Assembly: GCA_022865865.1 (NCBI GenBank)
Contig: JALHTN010000155.1
Coordinates: 1-5,035 of the forward strand
Direction: 5' to 3'
DNA length: 5,035 nt
From: Anaerolineales bacterium
GTDB taxonomy: Bacteria; Chloroflexota; Anaerolineae; Anaerolineales; UBA4823
The translations under genes were made by a program, and so were the position numbers. The notes beneath the pieces were generated by a model. That model was not told the DNA's origin, made no database searches, and worked only from the letters and a program-made list of their open reading frames with translations. Below, piece after piece: positions 1-5,035 of this stretch; positions within the stretch are counted from its first letter, which is position 1, and every line of letters begins with the position of its first letter.

Positions 1-2
1 AT

Positions 3-68
3 GGCGATGAGGATATTCATGATTTGCTCTTATATGTATTAAATACCCTTGATAATATTATCCCATAA
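3..68 (+). CDS. Possible 3' end of a gene entering from the left (partial, hypothetical)
   Basis: Reading from base 3, the frame is open for 21 codons and ends at TAA (66-68). The peptide GDEDIHDLLLYVLNTLDNIIP has the spacing of an amphipathic helix (I, LLL, V, L, L, II between D, H, N), as is common at protein C-termini. The other two plus frames stop sooner, at TGA (8-10) and TAA (40-42), and give less protein-like peptides. I do not recognise a family. No convincing terminator follows. The only hairpin nearby is five base pairs, ATGGA (103-107) with TCCAT (116-120). Twenty-one codons without a stop is weak evidence, so chance is a serious alternative. Confidence 0.27.
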   Translation, partial: GDEDIHDLLLYVLNTLDNIIP

Positions 69-177
69 GTGAGAAACGAAGGCGGTTCGCGGTTTTTCCA
101 CCATGGAGTAGTTTGTCCATTTCTGTTCCTTCTTTAGAATAGGATAAAAGTAATTATGACACATTCGCTTTTAGCTT

Positions 178-226
178 GCTACTAATTCCGCTACTAATTC
201 CGAGATTAATTTCCGATAATTAATTC
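178..226. repeat. 12-base tandem repeat with two decayed copies
   Basis: GCTACTAATTCC occurs twice back to back (178-189 and 190-201) without mismatch. It is followed by two looser copies, GAGATTAATTTCC (202-214) and GATAATTAATTC (215-226), which keep the ATTAATT/TAATTC core. The array ends three bases before a TATACT box and lies upstream of the membrane-protein gene. It may be a cluster of regulator sites or simply slippage-generated sequence. The exact duplication is certain; any function is inference. Confidence 0.7.
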
Positions 227-234
227 TTTATACT
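206..234 (+). promoter_or_regulatory. Candidate promoter of the small membrane-protein gene
   Basis: TATACT (229-234) matches the sigma-70 -10 consensus at five of six bases. The best -35 at 17-base spacing is TTAATT (206-211), a poor match lying inside the decayed repeat copies. Transcription would begin near base 241, giving a leader of about 23 bases. The weak -35 suggests either low activity or dependence on a protein bound at the repeats. Confidence 0.4.
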
Positions 235-263
235 GGTTATGCGGAAAGACAAAGTAACCTATC

Positions 264-638
264 ATGAGCAATCAGGATGAAAATGGAATTTCAAGTACAG
301 CCAGGGATAAATTGGCGATCGCGAGTCTTGTGCTGGCAGTTATTGCTATGTTTGGTGTGATTCCATTATCAATATTTCCTTTCATCATTTCTTGTGAGAT
401 AGTTGATTGGACTGTATGCACTGATATTGATAATGCAGTTCGATTCTTTTATTACTTGTGCCTATCCTCAATTGCAGCCAGCATACTGGCGATCATTCTA
501 GGTTTGATCTCCTACCCACGGGCTGAAAAAGACTCGATAACAAGGGTTATTGCGGCTGTCGGGATGGGTATTGGGTTTATTGTTTGGCCTCTGGTTCTCA
601 TAACCGGTTTCCTCCTATGGCTTGGAAGTATGTGGTAA
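264..638 (+). CDS. Small three-helix membrane protein, DUF4190-like, unknown function
   Basis: The product has 124 residues and is strongly hydrophobic, with three predicted membrane helices at about residues 17-42, 61-84 and 94-119. The N-terminal tail (1-16) is polar. The segment DKLAIASLVLAVIAMF and the later AIILGLISYPRAEKDS resemble the small DUF4190-type proteins, in which an 'AIASLVLG...' helix is followed by an 'ILGxIA' helix; this is a resemblance, not a proven match. Charge distribution (RDK before helix 1, PRAEK and R94 before helix 3, an acidic loop between helices 1 and 2) puts the N-terminus inside and the 43-60 loop outside. That loop holds Cys44 and Cys52, which could form a disulfide. 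The ATG at 264 is the only early Met. Its Shine-Dalgarno is poor: GGAAAG (243-248) lies 15 bases away. The gene stands alone on the plus strand, and its function cannot be inferred. Confidence 0.8.
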   Translation: MSNQDENGISSTARDKLAIASLVLAVIAMFGVIPLSIFPFIISCEIVDWTVCTDIDNAVRFFYYLCLSSIAASILAIILGLISYPRAEKDSITRVIAAVGMGIGFIVWPLVLITGFLLWLGSMW

Positions 639-870
639 TGGATTATTAACGAAAAAAAACTATTCTTACAAAAACCTCATTTCTTTTCCCACAATCCTAA
701 TTCTCCAACTCCCATGACGCAGCAGAAATCAATTCATAACCTGAATTTCTCTTTACCCCCCCTTCTATTCATCGGCAATCTATCCATTCAACTTATATAG
801 CTTCGAGGTGTAGAACCGTGACGGGGAAACTGAAGGCGATCATCCGCCAACCGGCATGAAACATAGAATA

Positions 871-904
871 AAAAAAACTGGGAGGTCAGAATTAGACCTC
901 CCAG
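871..904 (-). terminator. Intrinsic terminator of the phosphatase-reductase operon
   Basis: CTGGGAGGTC (878-887) and GACCTCCCAG (895-904) form a perfect ten-base-pair, GC-rich stem around the seven-base loop 888-894. Read leftward, the stem is followed directly by seven T residues (complement of the A-run 871-877). It begins 23 bases after the stop of the aldo/keto reductase gene, exactly where a terminator is expected. On the plus strand no T-run follows the stem, so it should act only on leftward transcripts. Confidence 0.95.
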
Positions 905-927
905 CGAACTAAAAAACCCCTTCGAGC

Positions 928-1920
928 TTAACGAAAATCCGGTTCTGGATTGGGTTTGTTATCCAGGATTTGCTCAATTCGCTCCAGAATTTCGCTGGTC
1001 AGCTTGGGTACCACCTCGAGGGCGGACATGTTCTCGACAACCTGCTCCGGGCGAGATGCTCCGGTGATCACTGTGCTGACGTTCGGATTTACCAAACACC
1101 AGGCTAAGGCCAGCTGCGCCATCGTGCAGCCAAGTTCTTCAGCGATCGGCATTAGCAGGGCGACTTTTTCGAGCTTCTCTTTACCTTCGGGGCTTTGGTA
1201 ATCTTCCTTCAGCCAATCATAACCCTCTAAATTCAAGCGGCTGTCTTCAGGGATGCCCTGATTGTACTTGCCCGTCAGTATCCCGCTATCCAAAGGGCTC
1301 CAGATCGTGGTGCCCAAACCAATCCTTTGGTACAGGTGTGCATAATGCCTTTCTACGCGCTTGCGATTGAACATGTTGTACTGAGGCTGCTCCATCAAAG
1401 GTGGAATTAGATGTTCACGCCGGGCAACTGCATAAGCCTCCATGATCTTATCCGGACTCCATTCACTGGTACCCCAATAAAACGCCTTTCCCTGGTTGAT
1501 CAAATAGGTCATCGCACGGACCGTTTCTTCGATGGGGGTATGGAGATCAGCACGATGGCAGAAGATCAAGTCTACATAATCTAACTGTAAGCGCTCCAAA
1601 GATGCTAGGGCTCCCTCGACGACGTGTTTGTGGGACAAGCCATTATCATTGGGACCCCGACCACCCCAGAAGATTTTGGTTGAAATCACCAAATCAGAGC
1701 GCTTCCAACCTGCTTTCTTGATCACCTTACCCATCACCGTTTCAGCTTCTCCATGGGCATAGGCTTCAGCATTGTCAAAGAAATTCACCCCCGCATTAAG
1801 CGCGGCTTCCATGCACTGGTAGGCGATCTGCTCCCCGACCTGTCCACCATAAGTAACCCAGGCGCCCAGCGAAAGCGCTGAGACCTGCAGACCAGATTGC
1901 CCTAAGTAACGGTACTCCAT
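928..1920 (-). CDS. Aldo/keto reductase, Kv-channel beta-subunit-like (AKR6-type)
   Basis: The 330-residue product is a cytosolic NADPH-dependent oxidoreductase with a TIM-barrel fold; the physiological carbonyl substrate is unknown. The catalytic tetrad is present: Asp49 and Tyr54 (in [14 protein letters not shown]), Lys82 (STKIFWGG) and His122 (LIFCHRAD). Cofactor-site segments are visible at WGTSEWS (149-155), [13 protein letters not shown] (207-219) and the phosphate-binding [11 protein letters not shown] (287-297). Long stretches ([56 protein letters not shown]) follow the animal Kv-beta pattern closely. Length fits the family. I set the start at the ATG at 1920 because GGAGG (1926-1930) lies five bases upstream; a TTG four codons earlier would place that Shine-Dalgarno inside the gene. 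It follows the phosphatase gene by 27 bases, so co-transcription is likely, and it ends at the terminator. Confidence 0.95.
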   Translation of the reverse strand: MEYRYLGQSGLQVSALSLGAWVTYGGQVGEQIAYQCMEAALNAGVNFFDNAEAYAHGEAETVMGKVIKKAGWKRSDLVISTKIFWGGRGPNDNGLSHKHVVEGALASLERLQLDYVDLIFCHRADLHTPIEETVRAMTYLINQGKAFYWGTSEWSPDKIMEAYAVARREHLIPPLMEQPQYNMFNRKRVERHYAHLYQRIGLGTTIWSPLDSGILTGKYNQGIPEDSRLNLEGYDWLKEDYQSPEGKEKLEKVALLMPIAEELGCTMAQLALAWCLVNPNVSTVITGASRPEQVVENMSALEVVPKLTSEILERIEQILDNKPNPEPDFR

Positions 1921-1925
1921 GCTTG

Positions 1926-1930
1926 CCTCC
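1926..1930 (-). promoter_or_regulatory. Shine-Dalgarno GGAGG of the aldo/keto reductase gene
   Basis: Read leftward, GGAGG is followed by CAAGC and then the ATG at 1920. This near-ideal ribosome binding site decides the start. The frame stays open through a TTG at 1932, but using it would make the GGAGG part of the coding sequence. Confidence 0.88.
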
Positions 1931-1947
1931 AATTATTCGTTGAAATA

Positions 1948-2739
1948 TTATGATGACTGTGTTTTTGGCTTGATTTGCTCTCTGGATTTTAATAATAGCT
2001 CCTGGTTGGCAGCCGTTAGGATTGGGAAACTTATGGAGCGGTAATCAAATTTATCCCGCAAGGGGAATGGTTGAGAACCATCTAAGGTCTCAATTACCGC
2101 GGAAGATTCTTGGGCGATCAACCAGCCGGCAGCGATATCCCAAATCTTCGGTGTGGCTTCGAAACCTACTACGGCCATGCCTCGCGCCACAGCGCATAAT
2201 GAGTAGCAAGCAGATCCGAGAATGCGGGTTTTGTAGCGGATGGTGACGTCATAGTGCTGGTGTGTTCGGGTGCAGCAGGAGAAAAAAGATGTTGTTTTCC
2301 CTGGTAAAGGAGGTTGTGAATGAATGGGTTCATCGTTCATGAAAGCGCCAGCAGCTCGCGAGGCTGTAAATATTTCGTTGAGAAATGGGAAATAAACCAC
2401 CCCTATCTCAGGCCACCCGTTCACGATGCGAGCGATGGAAACACCCCAGATCGGTAATCCCAAACTAAAATTCGTGGTCCCATCCAAGGGGTCAACCACC
2501 CACACTGCTGAATCAACTGCACCGATTGCAGGCTGCAGTTCTTCGCTGATATAAGCATCTGCGGGGAATTGGTGCTGAATTGCTTCAGCGATCATTTGGT
2601 CTGCTGAAAGGTCGGCTTCCGTTACAACGCTGAAGTCTTCTTTCAGGCTGGTATAAGTGCCGTTGGGATTGAAATACTCCAGCAAATGTTTACCAGTATC
2701 TCTGGCCAGCTGTGTAGCGAATCGCAAAGTTGAATCCAT
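1948..2739 (-). CDS. Inositol-monophosphatase-family phosphatase
   Basis: The product has 263 residues, the normal size for this Mg2+/Li+-sensitive phosphatase superfamily (IMPase, CysQ, FBPase-like). The metal-site motifs are complete: TEAD (40-43), SEE (65-67), DPLDGTTNF (83-91, with Asp83 and Asp86 as metal ligands) and WDIAAG (200-205, Asp201). The LGSACYSLCAVARG segment is the usual helix before the last motif. It hydrolyses a phosphomonoester, most likely a sugar or inositol phosphate; 3'-phosphoadenosine-5'-phosphate or NADP remain possible, since motifs alone do not separate these. I chose the ATG at 2739 because an extended -10 box ends six bases before it. A TTG 11 codons upstream keeps the frame open, but the added segment (MSFQIKCYTHA) is not family-like and overlaps the promoter. 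It is probably the first gene of an operon with the aldo/keto reductase. Confidence 0.93.
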   Translation of the reverse strand: MDSTLRFATQLARDTGKHLLEYFNPNGTYTSLKEDFSVVTEADLSADQMIAEAIQHQFPADAYISEELQPAIGAVDSAVWVVDPLDGTTNFSLGLPIWGVSIARIVNGWPEIGVVYFPFLNEIFTASRAAGAFMNDEPIHSQPPLPGKTTSFFSCCTRTHQHYDVTIRYKTRILGSACYSLCAVARGMAVVGFEATPKIWDIAAGWLIAQESSAVIETLDGSQPFPLRDKFDYRSISFPILTAANQELLLKSREQIKPKTQSS

Positions 2740-2745
2740 TGCGTG

Positions 2746-2754
2746 AGTATAACA
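2746..2754 (-). promoter_or_regulatory. Extended -10 promoter placed for a leaderless phosphatase mRNA
   Basis: Read leftward, the bases TGT-TATACT (2754-2746) form a TGn extended -10 element with a five-of-six hexamer. Exactly six bases (CACGCA) separate it from the ATG at 2739, so the predicted transcription start is the A of the ATG itself. No clear -35 exists; TTGAGC (2772-2767) would have a short 15-base spacer, which is tolerable because extended -10 promoters depend little on -35. No Shine-Dalgarno precedes this ATG, consistent with leaderless initiation. Confidence 0.6.
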
Positions 2755-2772
2755 TTTAATTTGAAAGCTCAA

Positions 2773-2903
2773 TCAGGGAAGTGCAAAGGAATGCGAGACC
2801 AGGGAACTATGTCCCCAATTTCACCATCTCAAGTGCTTACGGGATAATCTACCTAAATAAAAATATCAACCAAATCTATTCCCTGGTGACAGATCCTGGG
2901 GAA
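2773..2903. repeat. Cluster of CAGGGAA-type motifs, including a perfect 9-base inverted repeat
   Basis: The intergenic region holds TCAGGGAA (2773-2780), ACCAGGGAA (2798-2806), its exact reverse complement TTCCCTGGT (2879-2887) and CCTGGGGAA (2895-2903). The 2798-2806 and 2879-2887 copies are a perfect inverted pair 72 bases apart. The 2773-2780 copy abuts the -35 position of the phosphatase promoter. Repeated copies of one short word near a promoter suggest operator sites, but remnants of a small palindromic repeat element could look the same. Confidence 0.5.
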
Positions 2904-2938
2904 TAAAATTAAGTTCAATTCATTGGTTTGATTAGAAA

Positions 2939-4918
2939 TCAAGATTTGGTGACGATCTCCACGTAATCTTCAGTTAATGTGTCTAGAGAAGAGGCATTCA
3001 AGAATTCCATTAAATCGACCGCCAGAAATGCCTTGTGTTCTGCATCCCGGCGGCTCCATGTGCGGCTTTTCACTTCCAAGAAATGGCCCAGAGCTGGGTC
3101 ATCGACTCGATCGAGATTGATAAAAAACTCCGTGCCCTTGAATAAAACTCGCCAACGCAGGCGGTGTTTCTCCACCACCACTTCTTTAGAAGGATTGAAA
3201 TATTCCCGGTAAAAGCGCAAGCTATGCGTGGCAGGAGCAATGTAGCGGCTGCGAGAAAGGAGGACATCGCTCTCATATTGAGCTTCCCTGGCAGGTCCAA
3301 TCATGGTCAAGCGGTAGCGAGCATTGGTGATCTGGTCGTTTTCATCGATATACTCGTCTTCACGGTAGCGCAGTATCCCTTGATCCGGATCTGCAAACAT
3401 GAAGTACACGTCATATTCGTGGTAGTGGCGTGAATACAGAATCTCTAAACCTGGTCCCTTAATGGCTTTGAGAAGAGAGTCTGGGTCAGATACGCGTACT
3501 TTGACCTGAACTTCGAAACTTTCCTCTTCCATTGCCCCACCGATCGCGACCAGCTTGGAAAGAACAGATTTCTCTCGTTCCACCAGGAAGGAATCAATCC
3601 GGTGAGCGTATTCGTCGGCAAGGGTGATTAAATTTGCATCATCCAGCGTGACCAATTCCCGATCGCGCATCAACCAGCGCCCATTGACCATGACAGATTG
3701 GACATCGGTTGATTTTGCAGCGTAGGCTAATTGAGAATAAACATTGACCTTATTGCGCTGAAATCGGGGTGCATTGTGCAAAGTGGATATATCTACAATG
3801 ATCAGGTCAGCGCGTTTTCCTGGTTCCAAGGTGCCGATGATATCATCCATGTGCATCGCCTTGGCCCCTAATCGAGTAGCCATTGAAAGGGCTGTGGAGG
3901 CGGGTACCGTGGTGGGGTCGCCAGTGATCCCTTTTGCCAGGAAGGCAGCCATGCGAATCTCTTCAAACATGTCGAGGTCATTGTTTGAGGCAGGCCCATC
4001 CGTCCCAATACCTACATTCAATCCTATGGACAGCATATCACTAACCGGTGCAGCACCTGAGGCAAGCTTCATATTCGAGGAGGGACAGTGTGCTACCCCG
4101 GCAGAGTGGTGGAGCAGGGTACGCATCTCTCCTTCGTCGATATGCACACAATGGGCTGCCAGAACTTTGGCATTGAAGATGTTGTTTTTCTTAACATAGG
4201 GTATGACGGGCATCCCGTTCTCAGCACGTGAGTTTTCGACTTCGGTTTCCGTCTCGGCGAGATGGATATGCAGAGGGACGTCAAATTCAACCGCCAATTC
4301 GGAAGTCGCACATAAAATATCTTCCGTACAGGTGTAAGGCGAGTGAGGGGCAACTGATGGCACTATCAGGGGATGGTCTTTCCAGCGATAAATAAACTCT
4401 CGGGCTTCAGCCAGTGATTCTTCATATGATTCGGCATCCGGCGTCGGGAATTTCAACACGGTTTGGGAACATAAGGCGCGCAGACCAGCTTCCGAAGTTG
4501 CGCGGGCAACCTGCTCCTCGAAATAATACATATCTGCAAAACAAGTAACGCCATTACGGATTAATTCCACGCAAGCCAGCTGTGTGCCCAGGCGGACGAA
4601 ATCTGGCGATACAAACTCCCGTTCCACGGGCATCATGTAGCCCATCAACCAGACATCTAGGCGCAGATCATCGGCCAAACCGCGCAGCAGGGTCATGGGG
4701 ACATGCGTGTGGGCATTGATCAAGCCTGGCATGACCACTTTCCCTTCACAATCGATCACCTGGTGAGCAGTATATGCCTGGCGAATCTCATTTTCCGGAC
4801 CCACGGCGAGGATTGAATCCCCGGAAACGGCAACAGCACCAGGATCATACTGGTTCAATTCCTCATCCATGGTCAGGACGATTGCATTGGTCAATAATAA
4901 ATCTGGAATTTCAGCCAT
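2939..4918 (-). CDS. mtaD: 5'-methylthioadenosine/S-adenosylhomocysteine deaminase fused to a CYTH domain
   Basis: The 659-residue protein has two parts. Residues 1-~440 are a metal-dependent amidohydrolase of the MTA/SAH deaminase group (adenosine side-product to inosine form plus ammonia): metal ligands His70 and His72 (NAHTH), His219 (HIHLAET), Asp307 (GTDG); probable active-site His192 (APHSPYTC), Glu222 and His256 (AAHCVH); and a C-terminal GKRADLIIVD return to the beta-sandwich. Free-standing relatives are about 420-445 residues. Residues ~467-645 are a CYTH (triphosphate tunnel) domain: FEVQVKVRV at the start, LRYRED, YRLTMIGPA, EKHRLRW and GHFLEVKSRTW, followed by a closing helix. The classic ExExK is ExQxK, and the last ExE is ExK. 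One uninterrupted frame covers both parts. I start at the ATG at 4918 because AAAGGG lies six bases upstream; an ATG six codons earlier has no Shine-Dalgarno. It probably acts in S-adenosylmethionine by-product salvage in the cytosol; the CYTH role is unknown. Confidence 0.9.
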   Translation of the reverse strand: MAEIPDLLLTNAIVLTMDEELNQYDPGAVAVSGDSILAVGPENEIRQAYTAHQVIDCEGKVVMPGLINAHTHVPMTLLRGLADDLRLDVWLMGYMMPVEREFVSPDFVRLGTQLACVELIRNGVTCFADMYYFEEQVARATSEAGLRALCSQTVLKFPTPDAESYEESLAEAREFIYRWKDHPLIVPSVAPHSPYTCTEDILCATSELAVEFDVPLHIHLAETETEVENSRAENGMPVIPYVKKNNIFNAKVLAAHCVHIDEGEMRTLLHHSAGVAHCPSSNMKLASGAAPVSDMLSIGLNVGIGTDGPASNNDLDMFEEIRMAAFLAKGITGDPTTVPASTALSMATRLGAKAMHMDDIIGTLEPGKRADLIIVDISTLHNAPRFQRNKVNVYSQLAYAAKSTDVQSVMVNGRWLMRDRELVTLDDANLITLADEYAHRIDSFLVEREKSVLSKLVAIGGAMEEESFEVQVKVRVSDPDSLLKAIKGPGLEILYSRHYHEYDVYFMFADPDQGILRYREDEYIDENDQITNARYRLTMIGPAREAQYESDVLLSRSRYIAPATHSLRFYREYFNPSKEVVVEKHRLRWRVLFKGTEFFINLDRVDDPALGHFLEVKSRTWSRRDAEHKAFLAVDLMEFLNASSLDTLTEDYVEIVTKS

Positions 4919-4924
4919 TATTTT

Positions 4925-4930
4925 CCCTTT
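4925..4930 (-). promoter_or_regulatory. Shine-Dalgarno AAAGGG of the deaminase-CYTH gene
   Basis: Read leftward, AAAGGG is followed by the six bases AAAATA and then the ATG at 4918. The alternative ATG at 4936 is preceded by TCACGAATT, which has no purine-rich ribosome site, so 4918 is the better start. The difference is only six residues (MSKGKI). Confidence 0.6.
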
Positions 4931-4973
4931 CGACATAATTCGTGAAGAATGATCTGGGTTTATTAATTCATTT

Positions 4974-5001
4974 TTGGCTTGAGCTGATAGTATCCTATAA
5001 T
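4974..5001 (+). promoter_or_regulatory. Candidate rightward promoter for a divergent gene outside the window
   Basis: TATAAT (4996-5001) is a perfect -10 hexamer, and TTGGCT (4974-4979) is a four-of-six -35 at 16-base spacing. Transcription would begin near 5008 and run off the right edge. No start codon with coding sequence is visible in the remaining bases, so the gene it would serve is inferred. The AT-rich setting makes a chance TATAAT possible. Confidence 0.4.
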
Positions 5002-5012
5002 TTGCGGATCAA
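4984..5012 (-). promoter_or_regulatory. Weak candidate promoter of the deaminase-CYTH gene
   Basis: Read leftward, TTGATC (5012-5007) and TATCAG (4989-4984) are each four-of-six matches to the -35 and -10 consensus with a 17-base spacer. They lie about 60 bases upstream of the gene and overlap the rightward TATAAT, so the two promoters would compete. GATACT (4994-4989) is an alternative -10 without a suitable -35. Confidence 0.25.
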
Positions 5013-5035
5013 ATCTAAACACTGGTTTGCAGCCC

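Noticed and set aside
156..182. Nine-codon-plus-stop-sized mini-frame (MTHSLLACY) that might be a leader peptide
   Set aside because: It has only a distant AGGA upstream, no run of regulatory codons and no attenuator hairpin after it. It also lies upstream of the candidate promoter, so would not be on the same transcript.
834..847. GGCG-ATCATC-CGCC hairpin as a small RNA or terminator
   Set aside because: It has only four base pairs and no adjacent T-run; it is easily due to chance.
950..1201. Plus-strand open frame opposite the aldo/keto reductase C-terminus
   Set aside because: It is a shadow of a strongly conserved coding frame and its peptide is low-information.
2022..2246. Plus-strand open frame opposite the phosphatase gene
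   Set aside because: It is antisense to the WDIAAG region of the phosphatase; no protein-like features.
2879..2903. Hairpin after the deaminase-CYTH gene as an intrinsic terminator
   Set aside because: On the leftward transcript only the outer five base pairs (TTCCC/GGGAA) hold, since the two G-T pairs become C-A mismatches. The U-rich stretch that follows is interrupted, so termination here is not convincing.
3164..3433. Plus-strand open frame opposite the CYTH domain
   Set aside because: It is antisense to the CYTH coding sequence, which shows family motifs along the same stretch. It has no supporting Shine-Dalgarno or motif.
3774..4199. 141-codon plus-strand open frame inside the deaminase gene
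   Set aside because: It lies entirely antisense to the conserved amidohydrolase core, with metal-ligand motifs on the other strand. The translated peptide has no recognisable motif.
1..5035. tRNA, rRNA, CRISPR array, insertion sequence or phage attachment site
   Set aside because: I saw no cloverleaf-like sequence, no regularly spaced repeats, no transposase frame and no terminal inverted repeats with target duplications.

Overview
The window reads as an ordinary bacterial chromosome segment of moderate GC. The left ~870 bases are visibly more AT-rich than the rest. The protein styles (an MtaD-type deaminase, an SDR-free metabolic cluster, a Kv-beta-like aldo/keto reductase and a DUF4190-like small membrane protein) and the overall look of the proteins make a Chloroflexota/Anaerolineae-like bacterium my best guess. 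That is an impression from sequence style; no marker gene proves it.

Layout: bases 1-68 may hold the last codons of a plus-strand gene entering from the left. Bases 69-263 are non-coding and AT-rich. They carry a 12-base tandem repeat that decays into two further imperfect copies, next to a candidate promoter. Bases 264-638 (+) encode a small three-helix membrane protein of unknown function. Bases 639-870 show no gene that I can support, only a C7 run (756-762) and A-runs. A strong intrinsic terminator (871-904) closes the leftward block.

The rest is transcribed leftward (minus strand), in transcription order: a 659-residue protein joining an MTA/SAH-deaminase amidohydrolase to a C-terminal CYTH (triphosphate tunnel) domain (4918-2939); a ~200-base intergenic region with repeated CAGGGAA-type motifs and a well-formed extended -10 promoter placed for a leaderless transcript; an inositol-monophosphatase-family phosphatase (2739-1948); and, 27 bases later, a Kv-beta-like aldo/keto reductase (1920-928) ending at the terminator. 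The right edge has a perfect TATAAT reading rightward, suggesting a divergent gene just outside the window.

How they may work together: the phosphatase and reductase look like a two-gene operon with its own promoter. The deaminase-CYTH fusion is the most unusual object here. It links clearance of S-adenosylmethionine by-products to a domain family that handles triphosphates, and several of its CYTH acidic positions are substituted. For all three leftward genes I prefer a start downstream of the longest reading frame: two are set by Shine-Dalgarno sequences and one by a leaderless promoter.
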